Part shown: positions 1 through 5,376 of the stretch, one piece after another
How the letters are laid out: each line of letters begins with the position of its first letter
Position numbering within the stretch: position 1 is the stretch's first letter
NCBI GenBank assembly: GCA_024275615.1
Contig: JAJRYU010000324.1
Coordinates: forward strand, 1-5,376
Reading direction: 5' to 3'
Source: Planctomycetota bacterium
GTDB taxonomy: Bacteria > Planctomycetota > GCA-002687715 > DRQF01
DNA length: 5,376 nt
Notes under the pieces: model-generated
Databases searched by the model: none
What the model saw: only the letters and a program-made list of their open reading frames with translations
Told to the model about the DNA's origin: nothing
Program-made: the position numbers and the translations under genes

Positions 1-871
1 CGATGATGCCATCATTGCCATTGACAAGGTCAACAAGGCTCGTGCCCGTGCCGTCATTCATTTTCCAGTAGCCAGTGTAATTCTTGGCTGTCAGCTCGTT
101 GAGATTTGCATCGTTGATTAGCTCTCGACCCGTGATAACGCTATACGTGTCAGCATCGGACTCGTTCGTCATCAACAGCTCGGCCATCAAACCAGTGTAA
201 TAGCTCGAATGACCTTCCGCTCTGACTGAGATCCCGTCAACAGAGTCAAACCCGAGAATCCAATCCTGCGTATTCGTTATCCAGCTCTGAACTGTCATCG
301 TTGTCGATGCGATCGAGGCGCCGGTATCATCGTATACGGCAAAGTCGAACGAATTGGCAGTCGCGTTCCTGTCAAATACAAGGTGCCGAACTTGGCCAAG
401 ATGCGTGTACCCGGCATCTCCATCATTCAAAGTGGCCGTGACCAACGATGTTGCCGTGGCGTCATAGATCCTGATTCGCCATCCACCAAGATTCGAGTTG
501 ATCGATGGATCATAGCTCAACTGAAAAAAACGATCAGCCCCAGTACCGAATCCCTTGCCAAGCAACGTCACCTCTGATGCTGGCATTTTATTCAGTTTAG
601 CATGGAGCCACACTCCCATGTCATCACTCGGAACGTAACCAGAATGATGGGGGATTCGAGCAAATGAATCATAGCCGTTGAATCGCAACGAGCTATCTTT
701 CATCTGTGCTGTCGTTAATCGCGTGAAGCCTAGGCGTCTCTGAAGATTGCGCTCACTGAAGTCGATGTTCAGTAAGTCAGAACATTCGATGCGGGAGTTG
801 TGAGACGGTATGGCTCGATCCGAAAGACCAGCGAATCTATCAACACGAGATACTAATGTCCGCCGAACCAT
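1..871 (-). CDS. Putative tail nozzle-like protein with LamG-type domains (3' end off the window)
   Basis: The frame starts at ATG 871 and stays open for 290 codons to the left edge, so the C-terminus is missing. Residues 12-50 (RFAGLSDRAIPS, then DLLNIDFSERNLQRRLGF) resemble the N-terminus of phage tail nozzle or tail-tube B-like proteins, where a 'F-GL' segment is followed by a 'sdLlNvDf..g.l.rR.Gf' segment. Residues 61-236 read as a LamG/concanavalin A-like beta-sandwich: SLRFNGYDSFARIP, then GVWLHAKL, GWRIRIYD and FDFAVYDDTGA. A second such domain seems to start near residue 267 (TGYWKMNDGTGTSLVDLVNG). LamG-type domains often bind glycans; here that would suit a surface-exposed tail part contacting the host. 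The start follows the adaptor stop by 6 bases, with AAGG at 881-884, 9 bases upstream of the ATG. ATG 875 is in another frame and soon stops. LamG-type fold is fairly sure; the nozzle role rests on about 40 residues plus gene position. It could instead be a tail fibre or other virion protein. Confidence 0.75.
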   Translation of the reverse strand, partial: MVRRTLVSRVDRFAGLSDRAIPSHNSRIECSDLLNIDFSERNLQRRLGFTRLTTAQMKDSSLRFNGYDSFARIPHHSGYVPSDDMGVWLHAKLNKMPASEVTLLGKGFGTGADRFFQLSYDPSINSNLGGWRIRIYDATATSLVTATLNDGDAGYTHLGQVRHLVFDRNATANSFDFAVYDDTGASIASTTMTVQSWITNTQDWILGFDSVDGISVRAEGHSSYYTGLMAELLMTNESDADTYSVITGRELINDANLNELTAKNYTGYWKMNDGTGTSLVDLVNGNDGII

Positions 872-877
872 TCATCA

Positions 878-1633
878 CTACCTTAGTGGGGAACCGGAAT
901 AGATGTCCGACTTCCATGAGTTATGGTTTCCGTTGTTTCCATGATGCGCAGGCAGTTGATACGGTCTCTGCTGATTCGAGATGCCAACAATCGGTTTCTG
1001 GTTCTTCTTCATGCCACGGATGGCTTCTAAGAACTTCGATTGATAAACATTCGTTTGATCTGCTCCCAAATACTGCGGGAACTCCAAGCAAGACCCAAAA
1101 ATAAGCCCTTGGACAAATGCACGAGGGAATCTCCAGTCCAAGTCTGTCCCTGTGGTTGTAGTGTTATCGACAACTATAGGAGAGGAGAAATACGTGTACC
1201 TTACGGTATAAATCGCGTCTGGAGTCCTCATGAACCGAACTTGCCAAAGTCCATCAGCATAGTCGCGGTTCCTGATTGTGTACTCATAGGGCTTACCGTT
1301 AGACGATAGGCGTTCTGTGAGATTTAACCTGACGCGCTCTTGTTCCTCGTAATAGTACAAGGGCTCTCTGGGTGAAGCATCGTAGTACATCCCAGGCTCG
1401 ACCATGCCTTCAAAGTCATCCGGCAAGTCGTAGTCCTGGGTGCCACTTGCTAATGCCAATGTCGCCTCACGACGAAACGCTGGCATTCTTGACTCTAAGA
1501 CCATCATTTGGAGAACGCGCCCAAGAGCATCCTGAATCTGACCTTGCAACGCGGTGTCTGCCGATGTTGAGTTGGTCAGGTGGAATGCTATTGAGTTAGC
1601 AATTGTCCCGATTGTGACGGTCTGTAGAGCCAT
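878..1633 (-). CDS. Phage head-tail adaptor protein
   Basis: This 251-residue protein looks like the adaptor (head completion, gp4/tail tubular A-like) of short-tailed phages, which binds the portal ring and joins it to the tail. The family signature is visible. An N-terminal helical segment (residues 26-48, ALQGQIQDALGRVLQMMV) is followed by MPAFRREATLALASGTQDYDLPDDF at about 50-74, the usual 'P.fr.ea.l.l..g...y.LP.dF' pattern; a beta-rich stretch (116-150) includes WQVRFMRTPDAIYTVRYTYF; then a helix at 168-207 (RFPRAFVQGLIFGSCLEF and on). The C-terminal 35 residues are polar, rich in N, Q and H, and probably flexible. The start has AAGGA at 1641-1645, 7 bases upstream, and lies 3 bases after the previous stop. 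The neighbours fit: capsid genes upstream, a nozzle-like gene downstream. Family assignment comes from remembered sequence patterns, not a search. Confidence 0.82.
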   Translation of the reverse strand: MALQTVTIGTIANSIAFHLTNSTSADTALQGQIQDALGRVLQMMVLESRMPAFRREATLALASGTQDYDLPDDFEGMVEPGMYYDASPREPLYYYEEQERVRLNLTERLSSNGKPYEYTIRNRDYADGLWQVRFMRTPDAIYTVRYTYFSSPIVVDNTTTTGTDLDWRFPRAFVQGLIFGSCLEFPQYLGADQTNVYQSKFLEAIRGMKKNQKPIVGISNQQRPYQLPAHHGNNGNHNSWKSDIYSGSPLR

Positions 1634-1636
1634 TTG

Positions 1637-2212
1637 CTATTCCTTTTCGGCTGCTTGACGCTCAAGAAGAGCATCGCCGATGTTTTGCTTTTTTGAGGCT
1701 TTCTTCTTTGACTTCTTCTTCTTGGCTGCTTTCGCTTTCTCTTCAGCCTCGACCATGTATGTCGGCTTAGGAGGTGGCTCCTCTTCGTAAGAGGCGAAGT
1801 CGTTGTCAGTTGTTGGCGCTACTGCCGGACCATACTTGGGATCGGCGTAACGCTTGGGAGCCGCATGGATCGCATCGATATACGATGGCGAAAATTGTTC
1901 TTTCCCAACGTGTTCGACCATAGCTTCCAAGAGCGGAATGCCCTTTGTCGCTGAGATGCGGTAGATGCGGTCAAGGTCCGTGCGCTCAAGAATGTGTTGA
2001 GCCGAGAATCCACGCAACTTGTCGATGAATTCACCTTCACGAACCCAAGTTCCCTTGTCATTTTTGATATTGTTGCAGAGCATGACGAAATGCCCAGCTT
2101 CAGTGCTTACGCACCACTGTTGCAAATGCCAAGGCCCATTGGCAAGGCGTTCGTTGGGGATATCCCATGGCATCTTCCAAGTTCTTGTTGGTTTGTCAGT
2201 CACCTGTACCAT
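1637..2212 (-). CDS. Unknown virion-module protein with lysine-rich tail
   Basis: I do not recognise this 191-residue protein. Its N-terminal half (residues 10-105) is probably folded and rich in W, H and C (TWKMPWDIPNERLANGPWHL, then QQWCVSTEAGHFVMLC). Residues 118-152 are proline- and acid-rich (YEEEPPPKPTY) and look like a linker. Residues 159-175 are almost only K and A (KAKAAKKKKSKKKASKK), followed by a short helix-like end. Such a basic tail could contact DNA or an acidic partner; that is inference. The open frame could begin at TTG 2335 or ATG 2290, but neither has a good ribosome site and both lie inside the zinc-ribbon gene. ATG 2212 has AGGAG at 2223-2227, 10 bases upstream, and overlaps that gene by only 13 bases. 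Its place between decoration and adaptor genes suggests a head or head-tail role, or an assembly factor. Confidence 0.8.
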   Translation of the reverse strand: MVQVTDKPTRTWKMPWDIPNERLANGPWHLQQWCVSTEAGHFVMLCNNIKNDKGTWVREGEFIDKLRGFSAQHILERTDLDRIYRISATKGIPLLEAMVEHVGKEQFSPSYIDAIHAAPKRYADPKYGPAVAPTTDNDFASYEEEPPPKPTYMVEAEEKAKAAKKKKSKKKASKKQNIGDALLERQAAEKE

Positions 2213-2370
2213 CCGATTATTACTCCTATTCGTTCCCAAAAAGAGAGACCCGGGAATGTCCTGCGAACGTCTCTCGATCCACAGAGGCATCCCCGGTTCT
2301 TCATAATTGTGCCCAAAAGGTGTAGCCGACCGCAATCAGCGCATCGAACATATTCTTTTGGATCACCCAT
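2200..2370 (-). CDS. Small zinc-ribbon protein
   Basis: A 56-codon gene (ATG 2370 to TGA 2200) encodes a likely zinc ribbon. It has four cysteines at residues 10, 13, 28 and 30, in the order YVRCADCGRLH, a 14-residue spacer, then GCLCGSRDVRR. This CxxC/CxC pattern with glycines after the second and fourth cysteines is typical of a single structural Zn site. A basic patch (SRDVRR, residues 32-37) and a C-terminal stretch rich in W, I and G (LSFWERIGVIIGWYR) follow. The start codon shares its A with the TGA of the decoration gene (TGATG), and I see no Shine-Dalgarno sequence, so translation probably depends on re-initiation. Its last 13 bases overlap the next gene. Its role is not known; small zinc-ribbon proteins in structural modules could be assembly factors or nucleic-acid binders. 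The ordered cysteines and the exact stop/start overlap make a chance frame unlikely. Confidence 0.77.
   Translation of the reverse strand: MGDPKEYVRCADCGRLHLLGTIMKNRGCLCGSRDVRRTFPGLSFWERIGVIIGWYR
2223..2227 (-). promoter_or_regulatory. Ribosome binding site for the 191-aa protein
   Basis: AGGAG on the minus strand, 10 bases before ATG 2212. It lies inside the zinc-ribbon coding sequence and argues for this start over the upstream TTG 2335 and ATG 2290 in the same frame. Confidence 0.65.
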
Positions 2371-2372
2371 CA
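2368..2372 (-). promoter_or_regulatory. TGATG stop/start overlap (translational coupling)
   Basis: The TGA of the decoration gene (2372-2370) and the ATG of the zinc-ribbon gene (2370-2368) share one base. The 30 bases upstream have no clear Shine-Dalgarno sequence, so the small gene is probably translated by ribosomes that re-initiate after the decoration gene, tying its output to that protein. Confidence 0.6.
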
Positions 2373-2870
2373 CATGCAATGACAGAAAACAGATCCAGCG
2401 GCACCATCAGTCGTGACAGCTTCCATGCAAGTGAACAGGACGGAGTTTGTCCCACCATTCGTCACAGCGGTCACACCACCGATCAGGTAACCTGTAGCAC
2501 CAGCTTCAATTTGAAGGGCTTCGCCAGGAATTGTATCCGTGGTGCCATCCTGAAGCGCCACAGCTTTGCCGTATGTAGTGACCATGATGACGTCACCATC
2601 CACAGCGGCCTTACCTGATGTGCCGGAAACCGAAGCCACGGCACCTGTTCCACCTTCACCTTCGTAGATGCCAACAGCTTGGCGATGATCGAGAATGGCA
2701 GCGCCAGCAATAACCAGACGACAGTCTGTGTTGCCAGTAACGTCCAGCTTCGCGACACCACCAACAGCGATCGCGCCGTCAGCTTCAAAGATCGTTTCAA
2801 TCTTGCCATCTGCGCTATTTAGCGAAGAATCATTGGAGGCGATGATGCCTCCCAATCGTGAAATTCTCAT
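2370..2870 (-). CDS. Putative head decoration protein
   Basis: This 166-residue protein is rich in A, G, V and T, has few aromatic residues and probably folds as beta-sheet, as many capsid decoration (cement) proteins do. Residues 92-130 resemble the core of such proteins: AAVDGDVIMVTTYGKAVAL followed by IPGEALQIEAGATGYLIGG, a 'v.aGDvv.v...G.a.a...GeaL...atGyl' pattern. A decoration protein would bind the outside of the assembled shell and stabilise it after expansion. It sits directly downstream of the major capsid gene, the usual place. The C-terminus carries three cysteines (FTCM, then FCHCM at the very end), unusual for this type. The frame could extend to ATG 2918 or TTG 2963, but ATG 2870 has GGAG at 2879-2882, 8 bases upstream, and leaves the stem-loop at 2893-2921 untranslated. 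Function is inferred from composition, pattern and position. Confidence 0.68.
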   Translation of the reverse strand: MRISRLGGIIASNDSSLNSADGKIETIFEADGAIAVGGVAKLDVTGNTDCRLVIAGAAILDHRQAVGIYEGEGGTGAVASVSGTSGKAAVDGDVIMVTTYGKAVALQDGTTDTIPGEALQIEAGATGYLIGGVTAVTNGGTNSVLFTCMEAVTTDGAAGSVFCHCM

Positions 2871-2878
2871 TTTTGTTA

Positions 2879-2883
2879 CTCCC
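2879..2883 (-). promoter_or_regulatory. Ribosome binding site for the decoration gene
   Basis: GGGAG on the minus strand, 8 bases before ATG 2870. It favours this start over ATG 2918 and TTG 2963 in the same frame, which have weaker upstream sequences and would put the stem-loop at 2893-2921 inside the coding region. Confidence 0.6.
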
Positions 2884-2892
2884 GGTTTAACG

Positions 2893-2921
2893 CCGATGAT
2901 GGATGAGAAGTCCACCATCGG
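2893..2921 (-). other. Stem-loop between capsid and decoration genes
   Basis: On the minus-strand transcript CCGATGGTGGA (2921-2911) pairs with TCCATCATCGG (2903-2893) over 11 bp with a single G-U pair, around a 7-base loop CTTCTCA. It begins 22 bases after the capsid stop and ends 9 bases before the decoration ribosome site. No run of U follows, so it is not a standard intrinsic terminator. It could slow polymerase, mark an RNA-processing site, protect the capsid mRNA 3' end or modulate translation of the next gene. The copies of CGGTTTA at 2883-2889 and 2919-2925 flank it. If translation started at 2918 or 2963 the stem would be coding. Confidence 0.55.
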
Positions 2922-2943
2922 TTTAGATCCCAGATAAAATGGC

Positions 2944-4071
2944 CTATGAAGCCTTGTATCCAAACAAACGAACGCTTGAGCGATTGCTCAGGCTCAAACA
3001 CTGGCCACGCCATGTCAAATGCCTGACGGATGCCATCTGATCTACAGGCTCACGTTTGCTCGACATGGTCATGTTTTGACGCGAGTCAATGACCATCTTC
3101 GCTTTCCTCGTGTTGAGCATGTAGATGTTTGGCTCGTCAGCGACAGAGGCGGTGTCGCCGCTCGCGATGCAGAAGTCGTCCCAGAACCAAGTCATGCCAT
3201 CAAAGATGACGTTCTCAAAGGTCAAATGCGCATCAAGCATCTCGTCACCACTACGAATTTGCTGATTCGACATGGCTGCGACTTTGTAGTCACGGTATGG
3301 CGCGTAAGAAGAGAACATCACGTTGGGCTTGTCCAAGCCGTAAGTCGCCAAGGCGCGAGCATCCATGAGCCTCTGAAGACAATCGTTGGGTGCGCCGCTG
3401 CTGTAGGCAATGTTTGCTTGGAAAAGGTCAACAGAGTTGCCTTCCCAGTAAGTGCCAGGGACCGCGTTGCTAGTCCATGCTTTCCTCGTGATACCACCAT
3501 AGGTGTTGTTGGCTTGCTTGGACTGAAAACGAAGGTTGAGGACGTCAGTGATGGCTGTTGATGCCGTACCATCAGTCTTGTTGTGAGTGAATGCTGGTAG
3601 CATCTGCTCAAGTCCAAGGATCTTCTTCGAGTCAGAGCTGTTTCCGAAGAACATGTCTTCAGCAAGCAACTGACCCAACTCTTCAGCTTGCAGCCTCATG
3701 ACGAAATCGACGTGATCGGCGAGTTTTTCGGCTGTGTCAAGCTCTTTGGCTTCTTGATCGGAAAGAGCAATCGGTGCGGAATACTGCGCATACTTGAACG
3801 ATGCGGCCTGGCTACCCTTTTGGGGTGCTGTCGACACATTGTCGTAGTATTCGTAGGCGGCAACGCCTGTTCCACGATGCTCATTGATACGAACGGTTGT
3901 TGAAAACCCCAGCGGCTTGACATCGGCTTGTGACCGGAAAATGGCAAGTGCTGGGGTCTGGAGGAACACCAAGTCCTCGAACGAATTCTCTGGATCATTC
4001 TCCCACGCTTCGGTGGTGTTGGTCCAAACGGTGTCATAATTGCCGGAATTATTCCGTGCTGCTGTAGCCAT
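2944..4071 (-). CDS. Major capsid protein (HK97-fold type)
   Basis: This 375-residue protein is the likely main shell subunit. Length, position right after the scaffold gene and layout fit the HK97 fold. An N-terminal arm (1-45) is followed by a probable E-loop (55-95: LGFSTTVRINEHRGTGVAAY and on), a long amphipathic spine helix (105-142: EAKELDTAEKLADHVDFV and on), a mixed P-domain with KPNVMFSSYAPYRDYKVA (248-265) and FENVIFDGMTWFWDDF (285-300), and a C-terminal strand region with IYMLNTRKAKMVIDSRQNM (316-334) and SSVRLFGY (365-372). I see no long N-terminal delta-domain and no protease gene, matching a separate scaffold. The start has AGGAG at 4078-4082, 6 bases upstream. The gene lies 32 bases after the scaffold stop and is followed by a stem-loop. 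The exact capsid subfamily needs a profile search. Confidence 0.88.
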   Translation of the reverse strand: MATAARNNSGNYDTVWTNTTEAWENDPENSFEDLVFLQTPALAIFRSQADVKPLGFSTTVRINEHRGTGVAAYEYYDNVSTAPQKGSQAASFKYAQYSAPIALSDQEAKELDTAEKLADHVDFVMRLQAEELGQLLAEDMFFGNSSDSKKILGLEQMLPAFTHNKTDGTASTAITDVLNLRFQSKQANNTYGGITRKAWTSNAVPGTYWEGNSVDLFQANIAYSSGAPNDCLQRLMDARALATYGLDKPNVMFSSYAPYRDYKVAAMSNQQIRSGDEMLDAHLTFENVIFDGMTWFWDDFCIASGDTASVADEPNIYMLNTRKAKMVIDSRQNMTMSSKREPVDQMASVRHLTWRGQCLSLSNRSSVRLFGYKAS

Positions 4072-4103
4072 GATTTGCTCCTAAATGACTACCTCAGAAA
4101 TCT

Positions 4104-4973
4104 CTAACGCTGAGACCGGAATTCTTCAAAAATTCTGTCAACCTCGGCGCGGTATCCGGTGCCTTTTGGGGCACCGTTCGAGGAAGCGTTAACGGTAGGC
4201 TTTGTGAGCTGGGTTCTTGGCTCTCTTGGCGCCTTCTTGGGAGAACTTGTCTCCGACGGCGTTTTCAAGAGATCCTCACCACCCACGGCAAACACGGCTT
4301 GCTTCAATGACAACCCTGTGGCCATCATCTTTTCCACTTCTGCCTTTTTATCAGCAACAGCGGGATATTTCTCTGCAATATCGGTCCATTGCTTTGTCTG
4401 CTGAGACGCTGCATGATTTTCGATGTATTGCAAGTAAGGCTTAAATGAATCCACTAATGGTGCCATTTCCTCACGGAAGAGCTTATACACTACCGCAGAT
4501 ATGCCCTGCAAGTCTTCTTCCTGATAAATCTCCGAGACGTCAACGTCTGCATATTTTCCGAAGAGAACGCTACCTGCGACATCGTTGCCTTCACCAGATT
4601 TGTTGGCGCTACCATTCATAGCATCAACAAATGCTTTCAGCTTCTCAGGATTGCGCATCATCTCGTCTAGCGTCTTCGCCTTCTGAGAATCACTCTCGGC
4701 AGATTTCCGAATCTCGGCGGCTTCTCTGAACTTGGCGTTCATTCCTTTCACCATTTGGTCATATTTCTCCTGCATATCAGGAGTTAGGTCCTCGCGGTCG
4801 ATGCCGTCAATACCAACTTCTTCAACATTATCGGACTCTGTCTCTTCGATGGTGTCGAGTCCTTCGTCGATTTCGACGTTTTCCGATTCGTTGCTATGAT
4901 CCGTCTGGGACTGCTCTGGGTTTGCCCCCCGCTGGTTGACGAGAGCGTCCATTCTTTCTATTTCGCTTGGCAT
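4104..4973 (-). CDS. Capsid scaffolding protein
   Basis: This 289-residue, very polar protein has the features of a phage scaffolding protein, which guides coat subunits into a procapsid and then leaves. Residues 20-66 are strongly acidic (ENVEIDEGLDTIEETESDN and on). Residues 64-117 are helical and likely coiled coil (MQEKYDQMVKGMNAKFREAA, then KAKTLDEMMRNPEKLKAF). Residues 160-230 hold further helices (AVVYKLFREEMAPLVDSF; AEVEKMMATGLSLKQAVF). The end is basic and flexible (SPKKAPREPRTQLTKPT), then a final amphipathic helix (YRAEVDRIFEEFRSQR), the usual coat-binding arrangement. It lies just upstream of the major capsid gene. The frame extends to ATG 5018, but ATG 4973 has AAGGAG at 4982-4987, 8 bases upstream, and is the best start. 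Even so it overlaps the preceding gene by 80 bases. Confidence 0.82.
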   Translation of the reverse strand: MPSEIERMDALVNQRGANPEQSQTDHSNESENVEIDEGLDTIEETESDNVEEVGIDGIDREDLTPDMQEKYDQMVKGMNAKFREAAEIRKSAESDSQKAKTLDEMMRNPEKLKAFVDAMNGSANKSGEGNDVAGSVLFGKYADVDVSEIYQEEDLQGISAVVYKLFREEMAPLVDSFKPYLQYIENHAASQQTKQWTDIAEKYPAVADKKAEVEKMMATGLSLKQAVFAVGGEDLLKTPSETSSPKKAPREPRTQLTKPTVNASSNGAPKGTGYRAEVDRIFEEFRSQR

Positions 4974-5376
4974 CTTTCTTTCTCCTTGGGTCATCTTTTT
5001 CTTCACCATGCTCGGCATGACGAAGGCCAGTCAATTTTTCGTAAGATTTTCGCTCGGCAGCGCCACGGAACGGTTTCGGCCCTTCACGGCCGGTGGCGTA
5101 GTCAATGATGTAGTCAGGCCAATGCTCTCGACCTTTGTCGTCAGCGTAGTCCCGCAAGTATTCTGGGCCTAGCGCTGAATCATCGCCATATGTCATATAA
5201 CGATGCTTCCCGCCGACCCCCACTTCATTTTCGAAGTGAACGGCCGGCATCCCGGTCTTGACTCGCTTTTTCGCTTCACGCTTGAAGCATCTAAGCGTCT
5301 GAGATCCTGGACCTGTCCAGACCCAGATATTGGCCGGATCAAGGCTGCTTTGGCTAACGACGTCATAGCCTTCATC
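4894..5376 (-). CDS. Unrecognised protein, 5' end off the window
   Basis: An open frame enters from the right edge and ends at TAG 4894, giving 160 visible residues. An internal ATG at 5250 exists, but upstream residues read as ordinary protein (SLDPANIWVWTGPGSQTL, then CFKREAKKRVKTG), so the true start is probably beyond the window. The middle is rich in Y, D and G (KHRYMTYGDDSALGPEYL; EHWPDYIIDYATGREGP). The last 35 residues are very basic and likely disordered (RRKKDAKRNRKNGRSRQPAG). I do not recognise a family. In many phages the gene before the scaffold encodes the portal or a head protein, but nothing here shows portal features. The final 80 bases also code for the start of the scaffold in another frame, which may partly explain the odd tail. 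It may be a short hypothetical gene or the end of a larger protein. Confidence 0.68.
   Translation of the reverse strand, partial: DEGYDVVSQSSLDPANIWVWTGPGSQTLRCFKREAKKRVKTGMPAVHFENEVGVGGKHRYMTYGDDSALGPEYLRDYADDKGREHWPDYIIDYATGREGPKPFRGAAERKSYEKLTGLRHAEHGEEKDDPRRKKDAKRNRKNGRSRQPAGGKPRAVPDGS
4982..4987 (-). promoter_or_regulatory. Ribosome binding site for the scaffold gene
   Basis: AAGGAG on the minus strand, 8 bases before ATG 4973, the strongest ribosome site seen here. It fixes the scaffold start downstream of ATG 5018, 5009 and 4994, and lies inside the coding sequence of the preceding gene. Confidence 0.72.

Noticed and set aside
383..577. Plus-strand frames across the window, for example 383-577, 856-1104 and 3019-3561
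   Set aside because: All lie opposite well-supported minus-strand genes, lack convincing ribosome sites and give atypical protein composition.
2200..2335. N-terminal extension of the 191-aa protein to TTG 2335 or ATG 2290
   Set aside because: No good ribosome site at either start, whereas ATG 2212 has AGGAG; the extension would be the out-of-frame shadow of the zinc-ribbon gene.
4072..4103. Possible promoter or terminator between scaffold and capsid genes
   Set aside because: The gap is 32 bases, holds the capsid ribosome site and shows no -35/-10 pair or strong stem; a 5-bp CTCAG/CTGAG repeat around the stop is too weak.
4157..4176. 7-bp perfect hairpin (CGGTGCC / GGCACCG, 6-base loop)
   Set aside because: It lies inside the scaffold coding sequence (NGAPKGTG), about 50 bases before its stop, with no following U-tract; most likely a coding coincidence.
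5193..5375. 60-codon minus-strand frame at the right edge
   Set aside because: Low-complexity, serine/arginine-rich shadow of the open frame that ends at 4894; no family features.

Overview
The window looks like part of the virion-assembly module of a tailed double-stranded DNA bacteriophage (Caudoviricetes), either free or as a prophage. All eight genes I can support lie on the minus strand, so transcription runs from the right edge to the left edge. The recognisable products, in order, are a scaffolding protein, a HK97-fold-type major capsid protein, a putative head decoration protein, a head-tail adaptor and a putative tail nozzle-like protein. An adaptor followed by a nozzle-like gene resembles short-tailed (podovirus-type) phages. 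Nothing in the window identifies the host, and no integrase, tRNA, CRISPR or insertion sequence is present.

Right part (5376 to 4894): the 3' end of an unrecognised gene whose start lies off the window. Its basic C-terminus overlaps the scaffold gene by 80 bases. Middle (4973 to 2944): the scaffold gene (289 aa), then the major capsid gene (375 aa). A 73-base gap follows that contains an 11-bp stem-loop without a U-tract. Centre-left (2870 to 1637): a 166-aa alanine/glycine-rich likely decoration protein, then a 56-aa zinc-ribbon protein joined to it by a TGATG stop/start overlap, then a 191-aa unknown protein with a strongly basic tail. Left part (1633 to 1): a 251-aa adaptor, then the first 290 residues of a large protein. 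Its N-terminus resembles phage nozzle proteins, and it continues into one complete LamG/concanavalin-like domain and the start of a second.

The genes probably work as one assembly line. The scaffold templates capsid assembly, the decoration protein coats the shell, the adaptor closes the portal vertex, and the nozzle-like protein extends the tail and may carry carbohydrate-binding domains. Genes are tightly packed, with gaps of 3 to 73 bases or short overlaps, and most starts have a good Shine-Dalgarno sequence, as expected of a co-transcribed late operon. I saw no convincing promoter, no canonical intrinsic terminator and no credible plus-strand gene. The most interesting points are the nozzle/LamG combination, the hidden zinc-ribbon gene, the hairpin behind the capsid gene and the long overlap before the scaffold gene.
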